From Glandiceps talaboti (lineage: Eukaryota; Hemichordata; Enteropneusta; Spengelidae), in contig NC_135566.1 of the NCBI RefSeq assembly GCF_964340395.1, positions 16,632,501-16,691,000 of the forward strand: a stretch of DNA of 58,500 nucleotides. The letters are read 5' to 3'. Shown here one piece after another: positions 12,121-24,900 of the stretch. The first letter of the stretch is position 1, and every line of letters starts with the position of its first letter. A program made the translations under genes and the position numbers. Under the pieces are notes generated by a model. It was not told the DNA's origin. It saw only the letters and a program-made list of their open reading frames with translations, and did no database searches.

Positions 12121-15100
12121 TATGCGCACATACTGTTGGTATTTGCACTGCCGTTCAATAACACAAACATTAGTGCACACCTAAATGCAAATGAGCATGT
12201 GAGCATTCCATGTACACAAAATCATGTGAAGGTAGTTCTATTTTCATGAAATTTGCTGTTTCGGATATCAAACATATGTAGACAATTCCTGAACTCAACA
12301 TGAGTTCCAGTCTGGGTACTCAAGGTGTTTGTACTTGTGCTTGCAATGTTTTCTGCTTCACTTTCACTCACTTATATTCACTTGAAGTACAGCCACAATG
12401 AAGAATGCAAGCACTCCTACTTGTGCAACTACTCCAAGTACACCATACTGGCACTCACATCATTGGGTTCTGTAGTAGTGTAGTGTCAAACCTTCTACTC
12501 ACCATGGCCAAGTGCTGATATAGTGTCAAACCTTCTACTCACCATGGCCAAGTGCTGATATAGTGTCAAACCTTCTACTCACCATGGCCAAGTGCAGATA
12601 TAGTGTCAAACCTTCTACTCACCATGGCCAAGTGCTGATATAGTGTCAAACCTTATACTCACCATGGCCAAGTGCTGATATAGTGTCAAACCTTCTACTC
12701 ACCATGGCCAAGTGCTGATATAGTGTCAAACCTTATACTCACCATGGCCAAGTGCTGATATAGTGTCAAACATTCTACTCACCATGGCCAAGTGCTGATA
12801 TAGTGTCAAACCTTCTACTCACCATGGCCAAGTGCTGATATAGTGTCAAACCTTCTACTCACCATGGCCAAGTGCTGATATAGTGTCAAACATTCTACTC
12901 ACCATGGCCAAGTGCTGATATAGTGTCAAACCTTCTACTCACCATGGCCAAGTGCTGATATAGTGTCAAACATTCTACTCACCATGGCCAAGTGCTGATA
13001 TAGTGTCAAACCTTCTACTCACCATGGCCAAGTGCTGATATAGTGTCAAACCTTCTACTCACCATGGCCAAGTGCTGATATAGTGTCAAACCTTCTACTC
13101 ACCATGGCCAAGTGCTGATATAGTGTCAAACCTTCTACTCACCATGGCCAAGTGCTGATATAGTGTCAAACCTTCTACTCACCATGGCCAAGTGCTGATA
13201 TAGTGTCAAACCTTCTACTCACCATGGCCAAGTGCTGATATAGTGTCAAACCTTCTACTCACCATGGCCAAGTGCTGATATAGTGTCAAACCTTCTACTC
13301 ACCATGGCCAAGTGCTGATATATATCTTGACTTCTTTCTATTCTTCCTCTTCTTGTTATGTGTGTGGAAAGGCTGCAACATAACATAACATAAACAGAAT
13401 TATTACAATGTGTGTATGTACCACAGATCAGATCATTTCATTTTGAACAAATTTACATTATTGTGGACACCACCTTGGCTTGTCCCAATCCCATATCTCC
13501 TTTTTTGTGATTACTTCTTTCCAGACAAAAACCACACTCAAGAACCCATTTTGAAAGGGAAGCTATCACACCCGAAACAATTTTACAACTGGATATCACT
13601 AGAGGTATGTCAAATCAAGTATCGGATCACTCCCCCCCCCACCCACCACCACATCCATGTCAATCCCCAACCCACACACCCTCACCCCTAGGCCATACAA
13701 ACCACACCCAAAGATTTACTTGGCATATGAAACAAATCTAGAAGAGAAATGCAAATCAAGAAAATATATGTATTTTCATAAACTTTGGGTTCTGGAGCGT
13801 CATTTCATGATTTCACATCACTTAGATTTTGAGCGATTACCAAGAAACATCAAATTGAAACTTGAATAAACCTGTCTTGTTCTCACACTAGCCCACCTTT
13901 GCTTCACATACATATTTATTAGATGCAAATTCATGACTATTTATCTAAAGGTAATAAGCACTTAATAGTCATGAATATTCAGTGTGCATCTAATAAATAT
14001 GTATGTCTGTTAAGTCCCATGATGCAATGGTGGACCAGTATGAAAACAATAGGTGAAATAGCCAGAGTTTCAATTTGATGTTTCTATGGCAATTGTGCAA
14101 TATTTATGTAAATGTGAAATCATAAAATGATTCTCCAGAACCCAAAGTTTATGAAAATATTTTCATTTCCTGGAGTGTTCCTCTTTCATTTTCCATCTGA
14201 TCTACACACTACATGACAAACGACACCCTAAGTCAATAAACTCACTCACCTTTTCATCTGGTTTCTGTGCCTGTGGTGATGACGAAGAACTGAGATAACA
14301 GTTCAGAAAGTGACTGAGAGCTGCTGATAAACTAACTGGACTAACACTTTGTAGGTATGACGTGAAGAGATGTTTGACAGATCGGCTAATGATTTCAGTC
14401 ACGAGTAGTTTCTATGGCAACGAAACAAAACATAAAAAAGTCAGATTTCATGAAATTAAGTCTTCTTGGCATAAATTGAACTTTTCCAGGAATTTTACAG
14501 AAAGTTGAAAGTTTGAAGACTTCCAAGGAGTATATTAATTTACACACAAAAACTGAAAGGCGAATATCTTTAAAACAATATTCAGTGTTTATTTTGTGAT
14601 TTAATACATTAGGTTTTAGTACTTACATAAAGGTAACTGAGGGTCGGTGCTTTACTGACCAGTTCAGCAACTTTGCCAAGGTAACGAATATTTATACCCC
14701 TGTCGAGTATGAAGATAAAATGAACAATAAATTGGGTGTAGATATACGCACGACACTAACATTTGTAATTAAAATTCTATTTAGAACTTTGTTTTTTCAA
14801 AAATATTTCAATATACCTTGTAGTTGTTAGAATGTATGCAGCATTTCAGAGGAAAATATACACTTGGAGGGTATGGCACTTTGACCAAAACGTAGAAATG
14901 GGATTGATGTGGTGTTTCACTCATGGACATGTTTTTAATATAATGATAGACACATTTCAACTCCACAGTAACAATGACAGAGGGACTACACACATATACC
15001 GTGGATGAATGGAACCTGTTACAAACAGGGAAAGTAAACAAATGAATTGGATTAATAACACTTGGCTCAGCATGTTGGAAATACAGAGACAAGTATTACA

Positions 15101-18100
15101 TTCCATTATTTGATAAAGAACAGTTTTATAGCCTCTTCATGTGAAGATGAAATGCCAGGGGAACTGGAAATTTGTTTGTGAACATGAACTATTATACAGT
15201 AAAGTGGTCAATGATGAAATATTATATATAAGTCTCTATACTTCCAACATGCTGTGTCAAGTGTTATTAATCCAATTGAGTTGTTTACTTTCCCTGTTTG
15301 TAACAGGTTCCATTCCTCCGGGGATCTGATGTCGGCAGTTGTAGCAGGATCCTTTACCCAATCACATTGAAAAGTGATAAGCATTACCCTATCTCCATTG
15401 TAATATCATAACATAACCATTTTACATCCACCTACCTTTGATGCATGACTTCAGACAATGAAGACCCATCAATTGGTGCTATAGTATGTTCTAGACAATC
15501 TTTGATCTGAAAAGAAACAGAAAATCTGCTATAAAAAAAATATGAAGAAGGAAAATATCTTTCATATTTGCACTGCAGTGCAAATATTGAAAATATTATG
15601 CAAATCAGCACACAAGCATATGCCAGTATGTACATATATTCCATGAACACACAATCGTGTTTACAAAATTTGTTGTTTTGGATGAAAATACGTAGTGATG
15701 AAATGACCCTGTGATATACAAGTGCCAGAGAGGGTACTCAGGGGTATTACATTCATGATTGCAGTGTTTCCTAAAAGCCTTTCGCTTGCTATATTCATAG
15801 AAGTGCAGCCACAGAGAGCATCACAAACACTCGTGCAATACAAGCACCAAGACCATACAACACTCTACTCTGTTATATATAATTAATATACTGGTTGGAT
15901 TTTGAATCACTGTTCATTAGCTGTGCACACAGACTTAAAATATACAGTATTGCTGGACCAATGACAAAAATAAGTGATTTGTTGCAAGGAAACATATTTC
16001 TTACCAATGATGGAATCTGATGTGTAATAAGGAAGTGAGCTGCATCTCTGACGATTTGTTTCTGCTTCTTCAAATATTCGCCCTGCGAAAGCAAATATAG
16101 CAACATGTCACTTTTTATTCATCTTTCCCTCATATGCATAATGTGGAATACATGACACTGGTCAAGTACCATATGGGGGGGGGGGGGGACAATAATCATG
16201 TGTAGAGTACAAGTATACTTAGCAATTCCCTATATAAACAAAAAATAACACATAACACACATTCAAAAGTAAAGTTTTATAGCATGAAACAGACATGAAA
16301 TGTTAGGTCCTTCAGGTTTTTGCTGGTAGATATACACCCAGAAGATAGAATTTGCACATAATAATAAATTTTGTTGAATGGTCACCACAGAAGCAGTGCC
16401 CCAGTGTTGAAGAAGCAGGAGGAAACCAGAGTACCCAAGGAAAACCTGTGTTGTTCAGCAGGGTCAAACTGAGCATCAGCCTTCTTACATACAGACCTGG
16501 TTAAATGTTAATGAAACCCAGCCGACGGTTGGTGGGTTTGAACCAAGACTATAGAGGTAAGAGGTGTTTGAGCTAACTGCTTGGTCACCGACAACCCTAA
16601 CATATGCCATGAAATAATAACCTAGTGTGAACGAGGTAGAATTTTAAAGAAATCATCACTGCAAATAACATAAAGTTAAGAATTTATTAGAATATAATTT
16701 CTACTACTCCAAGTATCTGGATAATTTACCTCTGGTTCAACATGTCGCACACCTTGTGAGAATACATCAGGATTAAATCGAATATCAAATTCTGTTTCAC
16801 TCAACGATCCAGCTGCAGCCGCCGCTTTATGTACAATCTCCTTATGGTTTTGGTCATCTGAATGTCAAAGATAAACACACAGTTAGTCATCAACAATCAC
16901 TTGGTTGTCATCACTGACAAACTTTTGTTTAGTTTCTTTCATCAACTCAGAACCACTGAAAAATTATCACTTTTTGGTTCTCAGAAAGACAGCTAGTGAA
17001 TAAATCCAAGTATATCGTACCTCAAACATTCAAACCAAAAATATTGAATATATACAGTAATATTGGTCATTCTAAATCTCGACAACACACGATATACGTT
17101 ATTGGTTACTGAGTGCTCAAAATATTATTCAAAATATCCCAAAATATCAATTTTTCATAAATTATACTCCAAGAGGTATATTTATAATTATTGCCGATTT
17201 TTCTTCATTTGGAAAATGCTCATATTTTGTAATTACAAGTTGAAACAAGGCCCCTTAGGCTTCTCAAAATTTTCTTTGGCTGAATGAAGAAAAATACAGA
17301 TCAATATTATCTAAATGTCATATTTCATCTAGCCATTCTCTTTCCCCGAGTTCCCTAAATATTTCTCCCGGGATCCTCATCAAAATTATACACTTGATGA
17401 GGATATCAAATGAATTTAATTCCTCTGCAAATATTGCGGAAACAGCTGTGTGACCTGTCACTAAGTCCATGACTACTTACTTGTGTCTTGTTCTATCAGT
17501 AGAACACACAAACCAAAGATTCACTGCTTTGGTGAAGCTGAAATTTCAACTCTTTACATTAATACAAAACAGTCTCAAGAGTCAAATACTCATACTGACA
17601 ACCGCCTTGACTGATGCGTATACGAATACGAATACGAATACGAATACGAATACGAATACGAATACGAATACGAATACAAATACGAAAACAAAGATATGAC
17701 ATATTGCTACAGAATTGGCTCAATATGCTCAAAATGGGACAGTTTGATGTAGATGTGAAAGGGTTTGGCCAATATGTGAGGGCAGTTGATTGAGTGGTCA
17801 AAGGTTTGAACTTTGTGATTGAGGGGTCAAAGGTTTGAACTTTGTGATTGAGGGTCAAAGATTTGAACATTGTGATTGAGGGGTCAAAGGTTTGAACTTT
17901 GTGATTGAGGGGTCAAAGGTTTGAACTTTGTGATTGAGGGTCAAAGATTTGAACTTTGTGATTGAGGGGTCAAAGGTTTGAACTTTGTGATTGAGGGGTC
18001 AAAGGTTTGAACTTTGTGATTGAGGGGTCAAAGGTTTGAACTTTGTGAGTCAGGGGGTGGGTGACCTAGCTAGTTGAAGGTGAACTTTGGGATAGATTTC

Positions 18101-21100
18101 ACAAACAAGTCATGAAACACACGAACTAGAAATTTAACCTGTCAGTCTAGTTCACTGCATGATAGATGGCGCTGTTTACGTTGAATGCAAACTGTCAGTC
18201 TTGTTCACTGCATGATATGATGAAATCAAGTCACAAAATATCACTTACATGTATCCATGGAATCTGCTAACACTTTGGCAACTCTTTCTACATCTGGATT
18301 CAATTCCGTCTTTTCCTCCTTCTTCTCCTCCCCTTCCATTCCATTCTCAATTATTCCATTTACTTCTCCATTCACTTTCTTTTCTTCTACTTCTCCATCC
18401 TTACCCTCCTCGGAGGGCTGTTTAGTCCTTTCTGCCTCATTGACAGTGTTATCAACACTTATGGTTTCTTCAGAATGATTTTCTGTCCTTTTTAAATCAA
18501 CTGAGTCTGTTTTGTTTGCATTGGTATCAATCTGCTCAACACTGGATTCAGATTCAACTTGCTTCTCAGATTTAGATTCAGATTCAACTATATTCACAGC
18601 ATTGGATTCAGATTCAACTTGCTTCTCAGATTTAGATTCAGAATCAACTGTATTCTCAGATTTGGATTCAGATTCACATTCAACAGTATTTGAATCCGGT
18701 TTCACAGGGATGTCATCATCCTCATCGATGGGAATATCCTGAATCTCAAGTTTTTCTGATTCCTTTTCAGTTTTGGTTTCTTCTTTCTGTTGTTGTTTCC
18801 CCATCAGTAAATAGGCAGCATGTCTCACAAATACCATGTACCTTTGTCTGTAAATTTAAAAAAAAATCCCAAAATTTGAATCTAGATATCAAGGATTTTA
18901 AATTCATACCTACAAATTTTTCAAACATCAATAGTTTAATTTTACATGATAAATTACACAATTTTACTTTTTGTTTGAAACAAACATGAACAAAGTAATT
19001 TCATATTGGGAGTACAATATTTGAAGACTATAGTGACTGTGATCTTCCTCTACATCATATTTGTAGCAGCTGCCAAAATGGATTACAAAGATGCGATACA
19101 AACAATTTTGCGATACTTCATTCAATTTATCCACTTTCAAACCAATGTCAAATGAAATGTACAGAGAGACATCCAAGAGAAGAGGAGAAGACGGGGGCTA
19201 AAATTACCCTTGGAAGTCAATCACATGTTAGTGCATGAGTCAGACAACAAAATGTTCAAAAAAAATTGAAATTCAGATGCCGTGTTTTTGCTAAGGTCTG
19301 GAAACCCACTTAACAGAGGATGGAAATCTGGCAAGATGGCAAAGCTTTCCATACCATGTACCATAATTTTGGTGGGGAACTCTTGTATTGAAAATGCCTG
19401 GGGAACTTAAGCAGATTTTACCTGCTTACTTACCACGTCACCCTTAACAAACACACTGGTTGGGAACCATGGTAAAATGACTGGGGAACTCAGGTAGATT
19501 TTACCTACTTACCACCCTTAACAAGATTCAAACATGTATAACTAGTGACTGTGCATCTTTGCTGGTATTTCACCTGTCTGTAGGATCATACCTCAAATTC
19601 TACATATAAACCTGTTAACTTGACAAACTCAAATGTAAGAATTCAATGTACACTCTGTATAATATGTCGATAACTTACTCAATGAATGCTTCAATGAGTT
19701 CTTGTCTCAGTGTACACAGTTTGTGTCTGTGAGTCTTGGGATAGCCCATTGCTTTAGCTTCTTCACTGAGTTCTTCTCCTTCCACTATTTAAAATAGTCA
19801 AAGAGTCTTGGTCAAAATCAATACATTTGAAGAGATGCTTAAATATCAATCTCAAATGTGTATGTTACCTTGGTGTGGTGAAAAATAAGTGACGCACAGG
19901 GAGGTTTCACATATAATATAGCAAATATGGTTACTGACTGATGTCTATGACACAACATAATTATAATGTAGTCATAATTTATTATGGCGCATGAAAAATT
20001 TGGCAGAAAGGCAATCAGGCGCATTTTAATTTAGTGGACAGTGCAAGGGGAAAGCAGACACTACTTGTAATTAACATATCCAGTCAGTCCACTGTATTCA
20101 TTGCAAATATTGGTGACACCTTTCACAACACCTGAATATAGAAATATGACAACTCATAAAAGTATGTTAATTGGACTGATTTCCAGGGAAAAAGTTTTTG
20201 CACATTTTCAGCTAAAAAAACAGCACTAAAAAACACACGATTAGAGTATATATTTTATGAAAAATCTAGAGTAAACCATAAAAAATTTGCATTTCTACAT
20301 CCAATCAAAACAACCCCTTGCAATCATGTGACTTCCATGTGAGAATCACATGACTATCAATACTTACTTGGAAGGTAATGAAGGTCAGGAGGGAATGTCC
20401 GTAGTAAATCAAGTATATAGTGTCTTCCATCATTGCCTCTGATTCCTTTACATTCAATAGATGAGAAGAGTTCAACTTCTTTGTCTTTCTCATTTAGCAC
20501 CTTGTGTGGAAGCACCTTCAATTGCTGGGCTGACTTGTTTAACTGTGGAAAAAGGTCAAAATGTTATTTACAATTGGGTACATCATACACTTTAACTAAT
20601 TTTCAGTTGGTGGGCAGAAAATTGAGAATATTTAGATTAATTTTGTGAGTCTCTTCACAAAAACTTACCAGCTCAACAAATTTTTCTTCTGTGGCGACTG
20701 TTTTACCAAAATCAATTGATCCATAGATAACAGACTCTTCTTGTTCTCTTTCCAGTATTCCCGGGATGATGGACTGTGCTGTCACTCGGTAACCACGGTA
20801 ATCAATAACTACGGTGCCAAGAGTATAAAGTCCTTCAACATCAATACTACAGTAGGCTTTCACACCTTGTAAATCACAGCTCTGTGTGACAGAACAAAGA
20901 GAAAATAGAGTTGCAGCTAATGTTACAGGTGCACAAAGTGATGATATGAAAATTAATCTACTGGACCAGGTGTTGATTTTTTTTATTGCTACAGGTGCAT
21001 ACAATATGTAAATGTATCTACATGTGTTACTAGGTGTGTATTGATAATATGCAAATTCACTGGTGTTGATTTACTATTGTTACAGGTGCACATTGCAATA

Positions 21101-21957
21101 ATATGCAAATTAATCCACTGGTGTTGATTTACTCTTGTTACAGGTGCACATATCAATAATATGCAAATTAATGTACTGGTGTTGATTTACTATTGTTACA
21201 GGTGCTCAAACTGATATTATGCAAATTAATCTACCAATGTACATGGCTGACTGGTTAAAACAACTGATCTTTGCTGAAATTAAAACCAATGCTACATGCA
21301 ACAGTACATTGCCCAATTGATTTGCTAAGTTTTGAGAGGAGTGAGGGCAGTATATTTTATTGCTCTTGCTGAAAATTTATCATATGTACATTTTGAGAAC
21401 AGTTGTTGTACTTTCTTTTAGTTTTTGGTGTTTTTCAAAGTTGTAACAGTTTTATTTTAGTGGTTTTTTTTTTTAAAGTTATGGAATTATTTTGACTTAC
21501 TGGTGCTACATATGCAGCATAATCACCACCATAATTCTTGTAATGATCTCGTACATCAAATCCTAAACTGAAAAATATATTGTTCCATATGTACATCTGC
21601 ATCCTGCAATGCAAAACAAAGAATGTATGTTAGCAGATGACAACCATGACGACATTAGCAGACATTGAATTAGCAGATGACGACGACCAGTATGACATTA
21701 GCAGACGACAACCATCATGACATCAGAATGTCATACAAGACTAGTCACAGTGACATTAGCAGACGACAACCGTCGCGACATCAGAAAGCCATACATGTAT
21801 GTACAAGACTAGCTAGGGTGACATTAGCAGACAACCAAGACGACATCAGAATGTCATACAAGACATGCATGCATGCACACACACACACATGCATGCATGC
21901 ATGCACACACACACGCACACGTACATGCACACAGACACACACACACACAGACACACA

Positions 21958-21998
<41 letters not shown>

Positions 21999-24900
21999 CA
22001 CTGACATGGCTAAGGAGACAGCCAGATGCAGATGAACAGAGATGCAAAGAGCTGATACAACTTAAATATACACAAACTGACTGAGGGAAAACAAGTCAAC
22101 TTACTTAGAATCTTCCCCTGGGTTTATAGCCATAATGTTACCATCAATGACAGCTGTAGCACCTCTTATTGCTGCCTGTACAAAATCACTCTGTACTTTG
22201 AAAATGGCTCTTTCTCTCACGATTCTCTCTGGAAGTGTCTTTCTTGGTAAATCATGCGTTGTCTGTAGCTCTTCATTCCAGTCTCTGGTTTGACCAGGTA
22301 TATGTTCCTCATAGCCAAGTCTTGAGTTGTAGGCTGTGTTGTAAACATACATACATTAGTCATTTGTCATCCTGAAGTGTTTAATTCTGTATGTCTCATG
22401 TTTTTTTTTCACATCCATGAAATGCATCAATTTCTGTCAAATTTAGTTTTTCTTTCCATCTATTTTGTCACTAATGATACGTGCAAACTAGGGAAAGGAT
22501 GAACAGAGGATCAACCAAGCAATAGACACATATTTGTATTCAAGCTAGGGAGTTCAGAGTTTGATATAGGGTAAGGTTCGGAATAGGATTAGGGTGAGAC
22601 TCCCTAACCCGATTGGTATTGGCAATATGGCATGAATTTAGAACCATGGACCAACTGTATAATAGAAATATGTTAGCTAGAGGTTAGGGTGAAGGTTAGG
22701 TCAGGGATGGGATTTGGGTTAGACCGCCCTCTCATAAACCTGATTTGATCTCCGTAAGTGGGTGGACATGGTTCTATATATGTCTTCAAACCACTCTCTC
22801 TTACAGCAATAATTTGTTCAACTTACCATCCTCTGCCCTGATAGAGTCTATTGTATGTTCTATCTGTGGTGATATCCATGTGTACACCTGGAAAGGTACG
22901 AGGACTCTCTCCAATGGATGCCGCATGGCTCTGAAAATGGAAATAAAATGGCATTGTTTTTCATTCAACTACATGTATACAAATAGCAGACAAAAACTGC
23001 ATTGTTTCTAATTCAGCTATATATATAGCAGACAAAAACTGAATGTTATAGACCACTGCTATAATTTTATTAATTTTGCATTCAGGAATTGCTACTTTTA
23101 CGGAAATATGTAAAGTTAAACCACTATGTCTGAATCCAAGGTTCCTGGATTATATCCTATCAGTGGAATCATATTCTTCTTCTGTTCTTTTGCTCAGGAC
23201 CAACTTTTTCTAAAGCACTGCCAGACAAATCTTTCCCGCCAAAATTTTACCCTTCATTTGACATCAGCGTGACTATTCCATGAAGTTCACAAAATGAACA
23301 ACAAACAGTGGATGAATACTAGATTTCATTCTGTCGGTATGTTTATCAATATTGCTGGTTGTGTTATTCCTGAACAATCATCCTATGATGTAGACCTGGC
23401 TGGATGTTGAAAATATTTCTTTGTTGAACATTATTTGTGTACAATTCGGTTGAACCTACCTCTTCTTCAACATCTGTGCAAAATTTCTCTTGAATGTAGG
23501 ACTGACTTTCTGTAATAGTTCAACTAATGAGTGGGAAAGGTGCTTGGGTTCAGCAGGTCGGGGGTCAAAACTTTCCTGTGTTGACCTGAGAAGAAAACAA
23601 ATATGGTAATTGCAATCACCAAATTACCAAATATGGTAGTTACAATCACCAAATTACCAAATATGGTAGTTACAATCACCATATTACCAAATATGGTAGT
23701 TACAATCAACAAATTACCAAACATGGTAGTTACAATCAAAATTACCAAATATGGTAGTTACAATCAACAAATTTGGTAGTTTCAATCACCATAGTACCAA
23801 ATATGGTAGTTACAATCACCTAATTACCAAATATGGTAGTTACAATCACCAAATTACCAAATATGGTAGTTACAACAACCATATTACCAAATATGATTTT
23901 CACAATTACTAAAATAACAACAATATTATTCAACCATTTTTGGAGTGGAGACAGATGAAATGTGCCCTCTAAGCCAATTTGACATGCAAATGACACCCAT
24001 ATTTCTTGAACGAGTACTAGTTGATACATTTTAAATCTCCTGGATTTAAAAATCAAGGTTAGAATATGAAATTCTGAATCATAGACATTTGGAGTTGAAC
24101 TTTTACCATGTAAGTTAGTGACAATAAGCTTACCTGTTGAGATAAAAACCTCTAGTGGAAGCAGTCACATGATAGGGATTGTTTTCAACACTGACAACAT
24201 ACAGGTACATCAGATCACCTGAAATACAAAGTAAACAGGGGTCAAAGGTCAAATAATTACAGTACAACACACGACACTGTTAGTGATAGAATGCAAGTTT
24301 GTGGACTCTTGGTCCATGTTAAAGGGCTATGTTTCAATCCCATGTCACTGCAGTAGTGTCATCCAATGCAGCCACACGGATTCAAGTACATAATGATAAA
24401 TTTCGATGTACTTTGACTGCTGAGCATGACATCGAGAATACACACACAAAAATACGTTTTTGTAACCTAGTAAAATATTACGACTTTTATGGCTGAAAAT
24501 TTGTACTAACCATGCATTTTTCTGTTTCCAGGAGGTGGGTTCCAACCACTGGTTGTAAAAACTTGCAGACATGCTGGAGACTTCTGTTCTTTGGCTAGTG
24601 GATTTAATGGCACTAGAGGGCGCTCTTCACTGTCAGGCATAATGAACTCCGGTGGAGTACAGTCCACAGAGTCCCTGTCTCCAGATTTCTTGTTACGGCC
24701 TAGAAAAAAATTATGAACATTTCAAATTTTTAGAATTCTGAAAAGGTATTTAACGATTTACATTTCACAATTTCCACTGTACTTCAATTTTTTCAACAAG
24801 AAGTGTCCTTTTTTTGTTAATACCAGAAAAAAGAATTTTATCACAATTAAAGGTGTGTCACAAAATTAACAATAATTTGGTTTCTCAGCCAACACTATGA

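Noticed and set aside
12481-13320. CRISPR-like array
   Set aside because: The 40-bp units are contiguous with no spacers and coincide with a eukaryotic splice donor.
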